Assembly: GCF_003605435.1 (NCBI RefSeq)
Contig: NZ_QXQB01000002.1
Location: 1,302,001 to 1,366,000, forward strand
Direction of reading: 5' to 3'
Origin: Paenibacillus pinisoli
Lineage (GTDB): Bacteria > Bacillota > Bacilli > Paenibacillales > Paenibacillaceae
DNA: 64,000 bases
Part shown: positions 35,909-45,103 of the stretch, piece by piece
How the letters are laid out: each line of letters starts with the position of its first letter
Numbering within the stretch: position 1 is the stretch's first letter
The notes under the pieces: generated by a model
What the model was told of the DNA's origin: nothing
The model's database searches: none
The model's input: only the letters and a program-made list of their open reading frames with translations
Made by a program: the position numbers and the translations under genes

Positions 35909-36904
35909 TCACCTCTTTCTTAACATCCAGTTCTCCACTAGTTTATAAATATGATGGCTCAAACGTTCCGCGTCATGGCGGAGGAACTTCCGGAATAATA
36001 CGAGTCTGTCGGCAATCACCTTATAGCCTCTGCTTTCGACCTCTTCCATATCCAAATGGACGGCCTTCGCGCCCAACTCGGCGTATTGGCTCTCTACTTG
36101 CGGCGGAATTTCGCCGTCGTTGACGATAACATAGTCGAATAAATGATGGCCAATATGCGCATGAATCGCATCCAAATGATTGCTCACCGTATAATTATCC
36201 GTCTCGCCCGGCTGCGTCATGACGTTGCATACGAACAGCTTTACCGCTTCCGACTCCACAATGGCCTGCGCCAGCTTCGGTACGATCAGGTTCGGCATAA
36301 TGCTTGTATACAGGCTGCCCGGCCCGATCAGAATCGCATCCGCGGTTTCAATCGCTTCCACCGCTTCATCCAGCGGCTCGACATCGGCCGGCTCCAGAAA
36401 TACGCGCTTGATCGCCTGCCCCGCCTTCGGAATCATGGATTCCCCCGTAATGATCGTACCGTCCGCCATCTCGGCCTTCAGCACAATGGCCCGGTCGGAT
36501 GCAGGCAGCACCCGTCCCTTTACGGCCAGCACCTTGCTGAGCTGCCGGATGCCCGAGACGAAGTCGCCGGAGATATCCGTCATAGCTGCCAGCATCAGAT
36601 TGCCCAAGCTGTGTCCTGCGAGGCCCGTGCCATTAGGGAATCGATACTTAAGCACCTCTGTCAGAAGCGGCTCTGTATCGGCCAGCGCCGTCAAGACGTT
36701 CCGAATGTCGCCTGGGGGAGGAATTTGCAGCTCGTTGCGCAATATGCCGGAGCTGCCGCCGTCATCCGCTACCGTTACGATCGCGGTAATATCGAGCGGC
36801 TTCTCCTTCAGCCCCCGAAGCATGACAGACAGTCCCGTACCGCCGCCGATGACGACGATTTTGGGACGCCTGACTATTTTTTGTATGGTCTGCATGTTTC
36901 TCAC
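35909..36904 (-). CDS. yvcK: Gluconeogenesis factor YvcK family protein
   Basis: 331 aa. CofD-like Rossmann protein: KIVVIGGGTGLSVMLRGLKE, IVTVADDGGSSG, PPGDIRNVLTALAD, GHSLGNLMLAAM and LIGPGSLYTSIMPNL. In B. subtilis YvcK binds UDP-sugars, and is needed for growth on gluconeogenic carbon sources and for normal shape. It starts 6 nt after rapZ. The N-terminus could start at the second Met (QTIQKIV). Confidence 0.95.
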   Translation of the reverse strand: MRNMQTIQKIVRRPKIVVIGGGTGLSVMLRGLKEKPLDITAIVTVADDGGSSGILRNELQIPPPGDIRNVLTALADTEPLLTEVLKYRFPNGTGLAGHSLGNLMLAAMTDISGDFVSGIRQLSKVLAVKGRVLPASDRAIVLKAEMADGTIITGESMIPKAGQAIKRVFLEPADVEPLDEAVEAIETADAILIGPGSLYTSIMPNLIVPKLAQAIVESEAVKLFVCNVMTQPGETDNYTVSNHLDAIHAHIGHHLFDYVIVNDGEIPPQVESQYAELGAKAVHLDMEEVESRGYKVIADRLVLFRKFLRHDAERLSHHIYKLVENWMLRKR

Positions 36905-36910
36905 CCCGCG

Positions 36911-37807
36911 TCAGTGCTTATCTCGCTCGGAATCGCGGTGGCTGACCCGCACCCGCTCCGTATCGCTGCTGCCAAGCATGCGTCCCAAATATTCGGCTAT
37001 CGCAACCGAGCGATGCTTTCCGCCCGTGCAGCCGATCCCGATGACCACTTGGCTCTTGCCTTCCTTGCGGTAGAGCGGAATGAGAAATTGCAGCATATCA
37101 AGGAGCTTCGTCAGAAATTGCTGGGTTTCCGGCCACTTCATCACGTACTCATAGACATCCGGATTTTGTCCCGTGTTGGGACGCAAATGCTCTACATAAT
37201 GAGGATTCGGCAGGAAGCGGACATCATAGATCAAGTCGGCGTCGATCGGAATGCCGTACTTGAAGCCGAACGACGTCACATTGACCGACATGCTATTTTG
37301 CTCCAGATGGGTAAAATGATTTATAATCCGCTCTTTCAGCTGCAGCGGCTTCAGGGTAGTCGTATCAATAACCTGCGATGCGGAGCCCTTCAGATCCTCC
37401 AGCATGCGCCGCTCGTTATGGATGCCTTCGAGAGGCAAGCCTTGCGGAGCAAGCGGGTGGCGGCGGCGGCTCTCCTTGTAGCGCTGCACCAGCACCTCGT
37501 CGGTCGCATCCAGGAACAAGATCTCGCAGCTGATTGTATGATGCTCTTTAATATATGCTAACGACTCCGCCAGCGCAGTGAAAAACTCCCTGCCGCGGAG
37601 ATCGATGACAAGTGCTACTTTTCCTATCTTACCATTGGATTGCTCGATTAATTCCGCGAACTTGGGAATGAGTACCGGAGGCAGATTATCGACGCAAAAA
37701 AATCCGAGATCCTCAAGGCTCTGGACAGCAATTGTTTTGCCCGCACCCGACATACCGGTAATTATGACAAGCTTCGCCAATGTCGCTGTCGTTTCCATGA
37801 GAGACAC
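36911..37807 (-). CDS. rapZ: RNase adapter / nucleotide-binding protein RapZ (YvcJ)
   Basis: 298 aa. N-terminal P-loop [35 protein letters not shown], and a C-terminal domain with [28 protein letters not shown] and [19 protein letters not shown]. The E. coli protein controls amino-sugar synthesis through small RNAs; in B. subtilis YvcJ is a GTPase linked to competence. It begins 3 nt after the glucokinase stop. Confidence 0.95.
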   Translation of the reverse strand: MSLMETTATLAKLVIITGMSGAGKTIAVQSLEDLGFFCVDNLPPVLIPKFAELIEQSNGKIGKVALVIDLRGREFFTALAESLAYIKEHHTISCEILFLDATDEVLVQRYKESRRRHPLAPQGLPLEGIHNERRMLEDLKGSASQVIDTTTLKPLQLKERIINHFTHLEQNSMSVNVTSFGFKYGIPIDADLIYDVRFLPNPHYVEHLRPNTGQNPDVYEYVMKWPETQQFLTKLLDMLQFLIPLYRKEGKSQVVIGIGCTGGKHRSVAIAEYLGRMLGSSDTERVRVSHRDSERDKH

Positions 37808-37810
37808 CTA

Positions 37811-38761
37811 CTATCCTCTTAGAATAAGTCCTGCTGCGCCGACGATGCCCGCGTTGTTGCCAAGCGTAGCCGGAACGATCTTAACGCCTTCCTTCGCCTG
37901 ATCAAGCGTGTACTTCTCGAATACTTCGCGAATCTGGTCGAACAGGAAGTCGCCTGCTTTGGATACGCCGCCGCCGATAATGAAATATTGCGGGTTCAGC
38001 AAAATAGCCAGCGTCGACATCGATTTGCCCAGGTAGTACGCTGCGCGGCTTACGATACGCGCCGCTACTTCGTCGCCTGCTTTCGCCGCATCGATAACGT
38101 CCTTCGCCGTAATGTCTTCCAGACCCGACAGGGTTGTGCGGTCTCCGCGCTCTACCGCGTCCTTCGCCATACGGATGATGCCTGTAGCAGAGGAAACCGT
38201 CTCCAGACAGCCCATCTTGCCGCAGCCGCACTGGATCGCTTCCAGATCAGGCACAATCGCGGCATGGCCAAGCTCGCCCGCCATACTTGCAAAGCCTTCG
38301 ACGATACGGCCGCCGATAATAATACCGCCGCCAACGCCAGTGCCGAGCGTATAGCATACGCAATTGTCGATGCCTTTGCCTGCGCCGGCCCACGCTTCTC
38401 CAAGCGCCGCCACGTTCGCATCGTTGTTGACCTTGATCGGCTTCTGAAGCTCTTGCTCCAGGAAACCTTTCAAATCTGTATTCTCAATATAAAGATTTGC
38501 AGAAAACTTTACAAAGCCTCTTGGAATATCAAGGAAGCCGGCGATCCCTACGCCCACACCCTCAACCTGTTCCCATTCAAAAGGCGAATCTTTCACAATC
38601 TCCCGTGCATAATTCGCAATATTATGAAGGATGACGTCCGTTCCTTTACCTGTTCCCGTCGGCCCTTCAAACGTGTGGAGCAACTGTCCCTCCGCATCGC
38701 AGATGCCTACCTTGATCGTAGTACCACCGACATCGACTCCAATGTAAATCTTCTCAGACAT
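37811..38761 (-). CDS. glcK: ROK family glucokinase
   Basis: 316 aa. Phosphorylates glucose to glucose-6-phosphate with ATP. The ATP loop is IGVDVGGTTIKVGI, the sugar site includes VNNDANVAALGEAWAG and MAGELGHAAIV, and the zinc-binding ROK motif CGCGKMGCLETVSS is intact. The 3' neighbours are rapZ, yvcK and whiA. Placement beside central-carbon regulators fits a housekeeping glucokinase. Confidence 0.93.
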   Translation of the reverse strand: MSEKIYIGVDVGGTTIKVGICDAEGQLLHTFEGPTGTGKGTDVILHNIANYAREIVKDSPFEWEQVEGVGVGIAGFLDIPRGFVKFSANLYIENTDLKGFLEQELQKPIKVNNDANVAALGEAWAGAGKGIDNCVCYTLGTGVGGGIIIGGRIVEGFASMAGELGHAAIVPDLEAIQCGCGKMGCLETVSSATGIIRMAKDAVERGDRTTLSGLEDITAKDVIDAAKAGDEVAARIVSRAAYYLGKSMSTLAILLNPQYFIIGGGVSKAGDFLFDQIREVFEKYTLDQAKEGVKIVPATLGNNAGIVGAAGLILRG

Positions 38762-38994
38762 GACAAAGCCACCTCATCCATAAAGTTAACGTTCTCTGTT
38801 CTCAACTATAAGCGTTGTAACCGCTTCGGTCAAGCGCATTCCGTGACTCCGGACCCCGGTGAAAAGTGCCGAATTGCCGCATCACGGCTGACATTTTGCT
38901 ATACCGCGGCCCCTCTTTCGCAGTATCCGCAATCGAGATGCCTATGGATATTTGCAAGCGCCTATCGACATTATATTTTCTTCATCTATATATG

Positions 38995-39032
38995 AAAAGG
39001 ACTGCCGGATTGGAATCAACCCCACAGTCCTT
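38995..39032 (-). terminator. Terminator of trxB
   Basis: AAGGACTG / CAGTCCTT stem with a 20-nt top, followed on the minus strand by TTCATATATA. It separates trxB from glcK. Confidence 0.6.
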
Positions 39033-39048
39033 AACACATGCCTGCCGC

Positions 39049-39996
39049 TTACAGCGATTGGCTCCAATCCTGCGTAATATGTCCCTCGAGGAACCGCTCG
39101 CAGTCCAGCGCTGCCATACAGCCGCTGCCCGCAGCCGTAATTGCCTGGCGATACTTGTTGTCCTGTACGTCGCCGCATGCGAATACGCCCGGTACATTCG
39201 TCTCGGAAGTGCCCGGCTTCACCTTGATGTAGCCATGCTCATCCGTATCGATTTGGCCGCCGAGGAATTTCGTGTTCGGCGTATGGCCGATCGCGATGAA
39301 GATGCCGTTCGTCTCAATCACTTCTTCTTCGCCCGTATCGTTGTTTTTGACTTTAAGGCCCGTTACACCCATGCCGTTCGCCACCACTTCCACCGGCGTG
39401 CGGTTCAGGCTCCAGCTGATCTTCTCATTCTCGCGCGCCCGATCCTGCATGATTTTGGAAGCGCGCAGCTCCGTACGACGGTTGACGAGCTCGACGTTCG
39501 TAGCGAAGCGAGTCAGGAAGTTCGCTTCCTCCATTGCGGAGTCGCCGCCGCCGATAACGATGATCTTCTTGCCGCGGAAGAAGAAGCCGTCGCATGTCGC
39601 GCAAGTGCTTACGCCTTTGCCCACATTGTCCTTCTCGCCAGGGATGCCGAGATACTTCGCGGAAGCGCCTGTGGAGATGATCAGGCTTTCGCCAACGATC
39701 TCGCCTTGGCCTTCAATTTGAAGCTTGAATGGACGCTGCGACATATCGACGCTGTTCACCCAGCCTGTCATGAATTTCGCGCCGAAGCGCTCCGCTTGCT
39801 TACGCATATTGTCCATAAGCTCCGGTCCCATAATACCTTCAGGGAAGCCTGGGAAATTCTCCACATCCGTCGTCGTCGTAAGCTGACCGCCCGGCTCCGG
39901 CCCTTCAATAATGAGAGGATTCATGTTGGCGCGAGCCAGGTAGATTGCAGCCGTCAGTCCGGCAGGACCCGTACCGATAATAATGGATTTGTACAT
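39049..39996 (-). CDS. trxB: Thioredoxin reductase
   Basis: 315 aa from the ATG at 39996, after TGAGGTG. FAD loop IIIGTGPAGLTAAIYLARAN, redox-active cysteines in CATCDGFFFRGK, NADPH loop [15 protein letters not shown] and the C-terminal FAD segment GVFACGDVQDNKYRQA. Reduces thioredoxin with NADPH. It follows the TPR gene by 22 nt, as trxB follows yvcD in Bacillus. Confidence 0.96.
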   Translation of the reverse strand: MYKSIIIGTGPAGLTAAIYLARANMNPLIIEGPEPGGQLTTTTDVENFPGFPEGIMGPELMDNMRKQAERFGAKFMTGWVNSVDMSQRPFKLQIEGQGEIVGESLIISTGASAKYLGIPGEKDNVGKGVSTCATCDGFFFRGKKIIVIGGGDSAMEEANFLTRFATNVELVNRRTELRASKIMQDRARENEKISWSLNRTPVEVVANGMGVTGLKVKNNDTGEEEVIETNGIFIAIGHTPNTKFLGGQIDTDEHGYIKVKPGTSETNVPGVFACGDVQDNKYRQAITAAGSGCMAALDCERFLEGHITQDWSQSL

Positions 39997-40018
39997 ATGC
40001 TTCACCTCATGATCAAAA

Positions 40019-41776
40019 TTAGTCTTCCGTTGGCTGCTGCGCAAAAAATACAGAGTTGATCGACTTCATCTTCTCCTTAATGCCGCATGCCTCGTCAATC
40101 AGCTTCACATGCTTGCTCACCGTCGCAATGGATGTCCCGTATCGGACCGACACCTCATGATACGATATCGCGCGGCGATGCATCTTCGCTGTCAAATATT
40201 CCAGTGCCGCCGCCCAGCCCTCCGGCTTCGCCAGCTTCGGGACGTTGGGATAAACCCTGGTTAGAAATTCAACCCATAATGTCATCATATCATGCTGCTG
40301 CACAAGATCATAATGCTTGCTCATGCGGCTGATGGCCGCTTGCGCCACAGCCTCCCATTTATCATCCCACTCCGGCAGCCTGGACGGTACGCGATTCGGC
40401 TCAATGACCGTCTCCTTGCCCTCCAGCATGACCCGAAGCGGCTCCTGAACGCCCATTGTACGCAGCACGAATACCGCGATTTTTTTCAAATAATCGTCTT
40501 CCTCCGGCTCCAGCAGGAATGCGCGCAGCACATCCTTCACTTCATTATCGGCAATCATGCCGAAGGCCTGAATGACCTGGAGCTTCGTATGCTGATCGCC
40601 ATGACGCAGCGCCCAGAAGAAGGAAGACCGCACCAGCGGATCGCGCTTCAAGTGATCCGGCATCCCATCCGACGATTTCTCCCACAGCTTGAACTGCTCT
40701 TCGAACGGCAGATGATAGTGGTAGCTGATCGGCGAAGCCGTCTCGCCGCCGCGGATAAGCTGAAGCTGATCCAGATAATACGGAGCAACTCCCGATGAGG
40801 GATCCAGCTTCATCGTGCTTCTCCATAGACGCTCGGCATCGTTCAGCCGTCCGGAGTTGTAAGCCGCGACAGCCGCGTAATGGTGCAGGCAAGGATCCTG
40901 CTGCGCCTCCCCGTCCTTGATCAGCCTGACGAAATGCCCATGCGCCACGTCATGCTCACCTAGTATTCCCATTGTCGTCGCCAGCTTGAATGCGTGCTCC
41001 TGGTGGAACGGCACGGTTTTCGTCAACAGCTCGACCAAGCCCTTCAAGTTTTCCGTGTCTTCCTCATGCTGATAGAAGATAGCCAGGTTGCACAAGGCAT
41101 GCAGATTGCCAGGCTCGTGCTCCAGCACGCCCTGGATGCAGGCTTTGGCCTTATCGAACAAGCCCATGTAGTAATAGGCCAGCGCCAAGTTATTCCGCGC
41201 CGCGAGGAAGTCGGGCTGCTGCTCCGCTATTTCTTCCAGAATGCGGACAGCTTCTGTAAACTTCCCTTCCTCCAGCAGCGCCCGGGCCTGATCATGCTCG
41301 ACCATGCCTTGGCGGGACTTGATGTTTTTCAGCGGCATCGGTCTCTCCAGCTCATACTGGAGCAGCTCCATCATTTCCTCCGCTTCATCCAAGTAATGGC
41401 CCTCCGCATCCTCCTGCAGGTAACGGACGAGCGACTGCTCGGCCGATTCGTACATCTCCATATTGGCAAAGTTATTCGCCATGTAGAAATGGCATTCCGT
41501 CATCTCTGGATCGAGCTCATCCAGAATCCAGCTTAGCACTTCATTGGATTCCTTGTAGTTGCCCATTTCCGACATAATGCCCGCCATATTGCAATGGTTC
41601 ACGGGATTGTCCGGCTCATACTCCACGGCTCTGCGAAAATACTTCAGTGCCTTGTCATAATGAAACCGGTCCAGCGAACGGACCGCGCGCTCGAAAAAGA
41701 ACGTAGCGTCCCATTGAACCGGTATAATTTTTGTTCCTGCTCCTTCATTAACAGCCATACGTTTCTTTCCCTTCAT
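40019..41776 (-). CDS. Tetratricopeptide-repeat protein, YvcD-like
   Basis: 585 aa from the ATG at 41776, which has GGGAGGTG 8 nt before it; an in-frame extension to 41896 is not used because it runs through a palindrome in the leader. TPR units are visible at about 20-130 (ALKYFRRAVEYEPDNPVNHC, GNYKESNEVLSWIL) and 165-300 (ARNNLALAYYYMGLFDKAKA, LHALCNLAIFYQHEED). The C-terminus has a helix-turn-helix-like end (YHEVSVRYGTSIATVSKHVK). Similar in place and build to B. subtilis YvcD, of unknown function. Confidence 0.85.
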   Translation of the reverse strand: MKGKKRMAVNEGAGTKIIPVQWDATFFFERAVRSLDRFHYDKALKYFRRAVEYEPDNPVNHCNMAGIMSEMGNYKESNEVLSWILDELDPEMTECHFYMANNFANMEMYESAEQSLVRYLQEDAEGHYLDEAEEMMELLQYELERPMPLKNIKSRQGMVEHDQARALLEEGKFTEAVRILEEIAEQQPDFLAARNNLALAYYYMGLFDKAKACIQGVLEHEPGNLHALCNLAIFYQHEEDTENLKGLVELLTKTVPFHQEHAFKLATTMGILGEHDVAHGHFVRLIKDGEAQQDPCLHHYAAVAAYNSGRLNDAERLWRSTMKLDPSSGVAPYYLDQLQLIRGGETASPISYHYHLPFEEQFKLWEKSSDGMPDHLKRDPLVRSSFFWALRHGDQHTKLQVIQAFGMIADNEVKDVLRAFLLEPEEDDYLKKIAVFVLRTMGVQEPLRVMLEGKETVIEPNRVPSRLPEWDDKWEAVAQAAISRMSKHYDLVQQHDMMTLWVEFLTRVYPNVPKLAKPEGWAAALEYLTAKMHRRAISYHEVSVRYGTSIATVSKHVKLIDEACGIKEKMKSINSVFFAQQPTED

Positions 41777-41837
41777 TCGCAAGGCACCTCCCTGTAAGTT
41801 CTGCTCATGCAGCCCGCCATTCGTACATCGCAGCATG

Positions 41838-41901
41838 GTTTTGCATTGGCAAAACAGCTTTCGTGCTTGATCAGCGTTGTTTTGCCCCCCAGGCAAAACA
41901 A
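41838..41901. repeat. Two GTTTTGC/GCAAAAC palindromes left of the 51-bp array
   Basis: GTTTTGC-ATTG-GCAAAAC at 41838-41855 and a longer 10-bp stem TTGTTTTGCC / GGCAAAACAA at 41877-41901. They lie in the expected leader or promoter region of the TPR-trxB unit. Related palindromes occur on the other side of the array. Confidence 0.75.
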
Positions 41902-41974
41902 CCTTTGCATGCTATATTTCATCATTTGAATGTTTGTTTATCCTTTTGTTGGTATGTGGGGCTCGCTTGCAATG

Positions 41975-42610
41975 CTGCAAGCCGAGTTTTTCGGCTTAGA
42001 GCGCCCGCGGAGCTCAATAGCTGCCCTGCAAGCCGAGTTTCTCGGCATACAGCACCCGCGGAGCTCGCTCTCTACTCTGCTAGCCGAGTTTCTCGGCTTA
42101 CAGCACTCGCGGAGCTCGCTCACCTACCTGCTAGCCGAGTTTCTCGGCTTAGAGCGCCCGGTGGAGCTCAATCACCTACCTGCTAGCCGAGTTTCTCGGC
42201 TTACAGCACCCGCGGAGCTCGCTCTCTACTCTGCTAGCCAAGTTTCGCGGCTTACAGCACTCGCGGAGCTCGCTCACCAACCTGCTAGCCGAGTTTCTCG
42301 GCTTACAGCACCCGCGGAGCTCGCTCCCTACTCTGCTGGCCGAGTTTCTCGGCTTAGAGCGCCCGCGGAGCTCGCTCTCTACTCTGCTGGCCGAGTTTCG
42401 CGGCTTACAGCACTCGCGGAGCTCGCTCACCAACCTGCTAGCCCAGTTTCTCGGCTTAGAGCACCCGCGGAGCTCGCTCCCTACTCTGCTAGCCGAGTTT
42501 CGCGGCTTAGAGCGCCCGCGGAGCTCGCTCTCTACTCTGCTAGCCGAGTTTCGCGGCTTAGAGCGCCCGCGATGCTCGCTCACCAACCTGCTAGCCGCGT
42601 TCCACGTCTT
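41975..42610. repeat. 51-bp tandem array, about 12.5 copies
   Basis: The core GCCGAG begins at 41981, 42032, 42083, 42134, 42186, 42237, 42288, 42339, 42390, 42441, 42492, 42543 and 42594: 51-bp period with one 52-bp step. Most units carry GCCGAGTTTCTCGGC, a 6-bp hairpin, then a CCGCGGAGCTCGC block; two spacer types alternate (CTCTCTACTCTGC and CTCACCAACCTGC). Because 51 is a multiple of three, open frames run through it on both strands, but they lack ribosome binding sites and one is shifted by the extra base, so I do not call protein. Confidence 0.93.
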
Positions 42611-42625
42611 GCAGCATTCATCACT

Positions 42626-42732
42626 AAAACGTAAATTACGTTTTGCATAAGCAAAACCGCACCGCACAGCAGTTCCGCTACACAACCATCCAGCGGTCAG
42701 CGTGCTCTAGATATGTTTCGCACATGCAAAAC
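42626..42732. repeat. Palindromes right of the 51-bp array
   Basis: AAAACGT / ACGTTTT at 42626-42644, GTTTTGC-ATAA-GCAAAAC at 42640-42657 and GTTTCGC-ACAT-GCAAAAC at 42715-42732. The last two match the 7-4-7 layout of the palindrome at 41838. Confidence 0.7.
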
Positions 42733-43063
42733 GCAACTCAACTCCACAAAAATCACTTCTACTTTCAACCAGGAGTTCTCTCTCCTTCTCCTTCCCCTCC
42801 TCCTATATCTGCATGTCACCCATACAGCGGAAAAGGTGGAAGCCCATCGCAGCCAATTAACCTATCTCTCATTATAAGCGGTTATCTAAGTCGCGGGTGG
42901 TCGGCATAGCCCATCAACAGCCCGCTGGCACGTCTGGCAAGCGCATCCCTCGAAAAGTATATGCGTTCGACGCCTCAAGGCATGCAATTGGACAAATTCA
43001 AAAGTTAGAGGCAGCAAGCGCAAACCTTTGCGCACAACCACGCACACCATTGGCTTCAACAGC
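42733..43063. other. Gene-free stretch between palindromes and the putative small RNA
   Basis: I see no gene here. Short open frames exist on both strands but have no ribosome binding site and unusual composition. A pyrimidine-rich tract lies at about 42775-42810. Confidence 0.5.
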
Positions 43064-43205
43064 AAAAAAGCGCACTGCCCAGTGCGTCGATCGTCGGCTA
43101 GCCATGGCGGTTCTCCAGCTCTGACATTGTCAAGCTGATAACTTTCACCGTGCAGTATGAACAGCGGCAATATGCCTTGCCGGATATCATGTCTCGGTTT
43201 CGTTT
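43064..43205 (-). ncRNA. Putative small transcript with own promoter and terminator
   Basis: On the minus strand an extended -10 (TGGTATAAT, -10 hexamer 43217-43212) with a weak TTGAGT -35 predicts a start near 43205. A strong terminator, CGCACT / AGTGCG followed by CTTTTTTG, lies at 43064-43086, giving about 142 nt. A small hairpin GGCAA-TTGCC occurs near the 5' end. Within the transcript, 43093-43127 matches the hisIE gene 3' end (44445-44479) at 31 of 35 bases in the same orientation. It may be an sRNA or a small mRNA. Confidence 0.45.
43098..43190 (-). CDS. Possible 30-residue Cys-rich peptide
   Basis: ATG at 43190 opens a frame of 30 codons starting MISGKAYCRCSYCTVKV, with a CxCxxC arrangement, and ending MSELENRHG followed by TAG. 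The last nine residues equal those of HisE just before its own C-terminus ([11 protein letters not shown]), where the next Lys codon has become a stop. No ribosome binding site is visible before the ATG, so translation is doubtful. Confidence 0.25.
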   Translation of the reverse strand: MISGKAYCRCSYCTVKVISLTMSELENRHG

Positions 43206-43267
43206 TTTTCGATTATACCATAGCCCCGCAAAACTCAACACGTAAGATTATTGGATATCCCGAAAAT

Positions 43268-43302
43268 TGAAAAGATCGCGGACAGCATAAGCTGCCCGCG
43301 AT
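43268..43302 (-). terminator. Terminator of prs
   Basis: ATCGCGG-CAGC / GCTG-CCGCGAT with a 4-nt loop and one internal mismatch, followed on the minus strand by CTTTTC. Confidence 0.8.
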
Positions 43303-43341
43303 TCGCTCTTGTCGATATGCAATTACTAAAGCTTATAAGCG

Positions 43342-44292
43342 CTATACACCTTTGTTTTTGAATAGGGTGCTGATGGAGCCGCCATCCAAAATAATACGTG
43401 TCGCTTCCGCCAGCAGCGGCGCGACCGACAGGATTTTGAAGCGGTCCGGTGTCGTCTCCGGCAACATAATGGAATCGGTTACGACGACTTCTTTAATATT
43501 GGGATGATCCAAACGCTCAATTGCGGTTCCTGAGAAGAGCGGGTGCGTCGCGCAGACGTATACATCCTCCGCGCCTCTTTCTTTCAAGCTTTCTACAACA
43601 TTGACAATCGTATTGCCCGTATCAATCAAATCTTCAATAATGATAGGCGTCTGGCCTGCAACATCACCAATTACATGCGTAATGGACGATTCATTGTGAG
43701 CTGGACGTTTCTTGATCATAATGGCAAACGAAGTGTCCAGGTAGTTGGCCAGCTTCTCCGCCGTGGATGCACGGCCTGCGTCCGGCGATACCACAACCGG
43801 GTTCTTAATGTTCTTCGACTTCAGATAGTCGCTGATCAGATCAAGCGCCGTCATGTGGTCTACCGGAATATTGAAGAAGCCTTGAATTGCCGGAGCATGC
43901 AGATCGATCGTAATGACGCGAGTAGCGCCTACTGTCGTCAGCACATCAGCCAGCATTTTCGCCGAGATCGGCTCCCTCGGAGCAGCCTTGCGTTCCTGGC
44001 GTGCGTATCCGTAGTACGGCATGATGATGTTAATCGTTCTTGCGGAAGCACGCTTCGCCGCATCAATCATGACAAGCAATTCAACGAAGTGCTCGTTAAC
44101 GGGATGCGAGAACGACTGAACCAAAAATACGTCGCAATTCCGTATCGTTTCTTCGTAGTGGACATAGATCTCGCCGCTCTTGAAACGGGACAGCTTGATT
44201 GCACCTAGGTTCAGTCCTAGTTCGCTGCTGATTTTCTGAGCCAATACCGGATTTGACGAACCCGAAAAAATACGCACCTTGTCGCTTAACAT
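43342..44292 (-). CDS. prs: Ribose-phosphate pyrophosphokinase
   Basis: 316 aa. Makes PRPP from ribose-5-phosphate and ATP; PRPP is the first substrate of histidine synthesis (HisG), so its place after the his genes is sensible. Motifs: FKSGEIYVHYEETIRNCDVF, IIMPYYGYARQERK, VITIDLHAPAIQGFF, the PRPP loop VVSPDAGRASTAEKLA-like segment and IIIEDLIDTGNTIV. AGGAGGG precedes the ATG. The sequence is somewhat diverged from the classical housekeeping Prs, so a second copy may exist elsewhere. Confidence 0.94.
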   Translation of the reverse strand: MLSDKVRIFSGSSNPVLAQKISSELGLNLGAIKLSRFKSGEIYVHYEETIRNCDVFLVQSFSHPVNEHFVELLVMIDAAKRASARTINIIMPYYGYARQERKAAPREPISAKMLADVLTTVGATRVITIDLHAPAIQGFFNIPVDHMTALDLISDYLKSKNIKNPVVVSPDAGRASTAEKLANYLDTSFAIMIKKRPAHNESSITHVIGDVAGQTPIIIEDLIDTGNTIVNVVESLKERGAEDVYVCATHPLFSGTAIERLDHPNIKEVVVTDSIMLPETTPDRFKILSVAPLLAEATRIILDGGSISTLFKNKGV

Positions 44293-44425
44293 GATACCCT
44301 CCTGAGCGTTTCAACCAAATAATTTAAAACTTCGATCATTCTTACTTGTCCTATTATACATTGATTTACCGATAATTCAAAAAGGTATTGCTACTATTTT
44401 TCGACAAAGTCATGACTTCCGATAT

Positions 44426-45103
44426 TTACCGCATCTTATTCGTAGTCGGCTTGCCGTGGCGATTCTCCAGCTCGGACATAATGTCGTCAAGCGGAAGACC
44501 CCTTTCACGGAGCAGCACCATGAGATGGAAGAGCAAGTCGCCAGCTTCGCTGCGGAGCTCATCGTTATCCTTGTTCTTGGCCGCGATGATCACTTCGGCG
44601 GACTCTTCTCCGACTTTTTTCAGAATTTTGTCGACGCCTTTGTCGAAGAGATACGTCGTATATGTGCCGGACGGACGCTCTGCATGTCGCTGTGCGATGA
44701 CGTTCTCCAGACGGCCCAGAATTCCGAATCGGTCCCCATTAGCCTCTTCCGTTTCTCCAGCCTCTTCACCCTGAACCGCAATCGGATTGAAAAAGCAGCT
44801 GTAGCTGCCGGTATGGCAAGCCGGTCCATGCTGATTCACGCGTACAAGCAATGTATCGCCGTCGCAGTCATAGGCCATGGAGATAATCTCTTGAGTATGT
44901 CCGCTAGTCGCTCCTTTATTCCACAGCTCGCCTCGCGAGCGGCTCCAGAACCATGTTGTGCCCGATTCAATCGAACGCTGCAGCGACTCCCGGTTCATAT
45001 AAGCGAGCATTAGCACTTCCTTGCTCTGCGCATCCTGCACAACAGCCGGCACGAGACCGTCCGCATCCCACTTAATCTGATCCTGTATCTCTACTGTACC
45101 CAT
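44426..45103 (-). CDS. hisIE: Bifunctional phosphoribosyl-AMP cyclohydrolase / phosphoribosyl-ATP pyrophosphatase
   Basis: 225 aa fusion. HisI domain (about 1-115): [34 protein letters not shown], the zinc and Mg sites in [26 protein letters not shown] and [15 protein letters not shown]. HisE domain (about 130-225): [27 protein letters not shown] and [15 protein letters not shown]. Catalyses steps 2 and 3 of histidine synthesis. The start overlaps the hisF stop by one base (TAATG). A partial copy of its last codons occurs at 43093-43127. Confidence 0.96.
   Translation of the reverse strand: MGTVEIQDQIKWDADGLVPAVVQDAQSKEVLMLAYMNRESLQRSIESGTTWFWSRSRGELWNKGATSGHTQEIISMAYDCDGDTLLVRVNQHGPACHTGSYSCFFNPIAVQGEEAGETEEANGDRFGILGRLENVIAQRHAERPSGTYTTYLFDKGVDKILKKVGEESAEVIIAAKNKDNDELRSEAGDLLFHLMVLLRERGLPLDDIMSELENRHGKPTTNKMR

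Noticed and set aside
41930..42634. A 17-residue-repeat protein encoded by the 51-bp array
   Set aside because: Open frames occur on both strands through the same repeats, starts lack ribosome binding sites, and a one-base insertion in one unit shifts the frame.
42886..43170. 94-codon minus-strand open frame
   Set aside because: Starts at a TTG without a ribosome binding site, crosses the terminator at 43064-43086, and shows no protein-like pattern.
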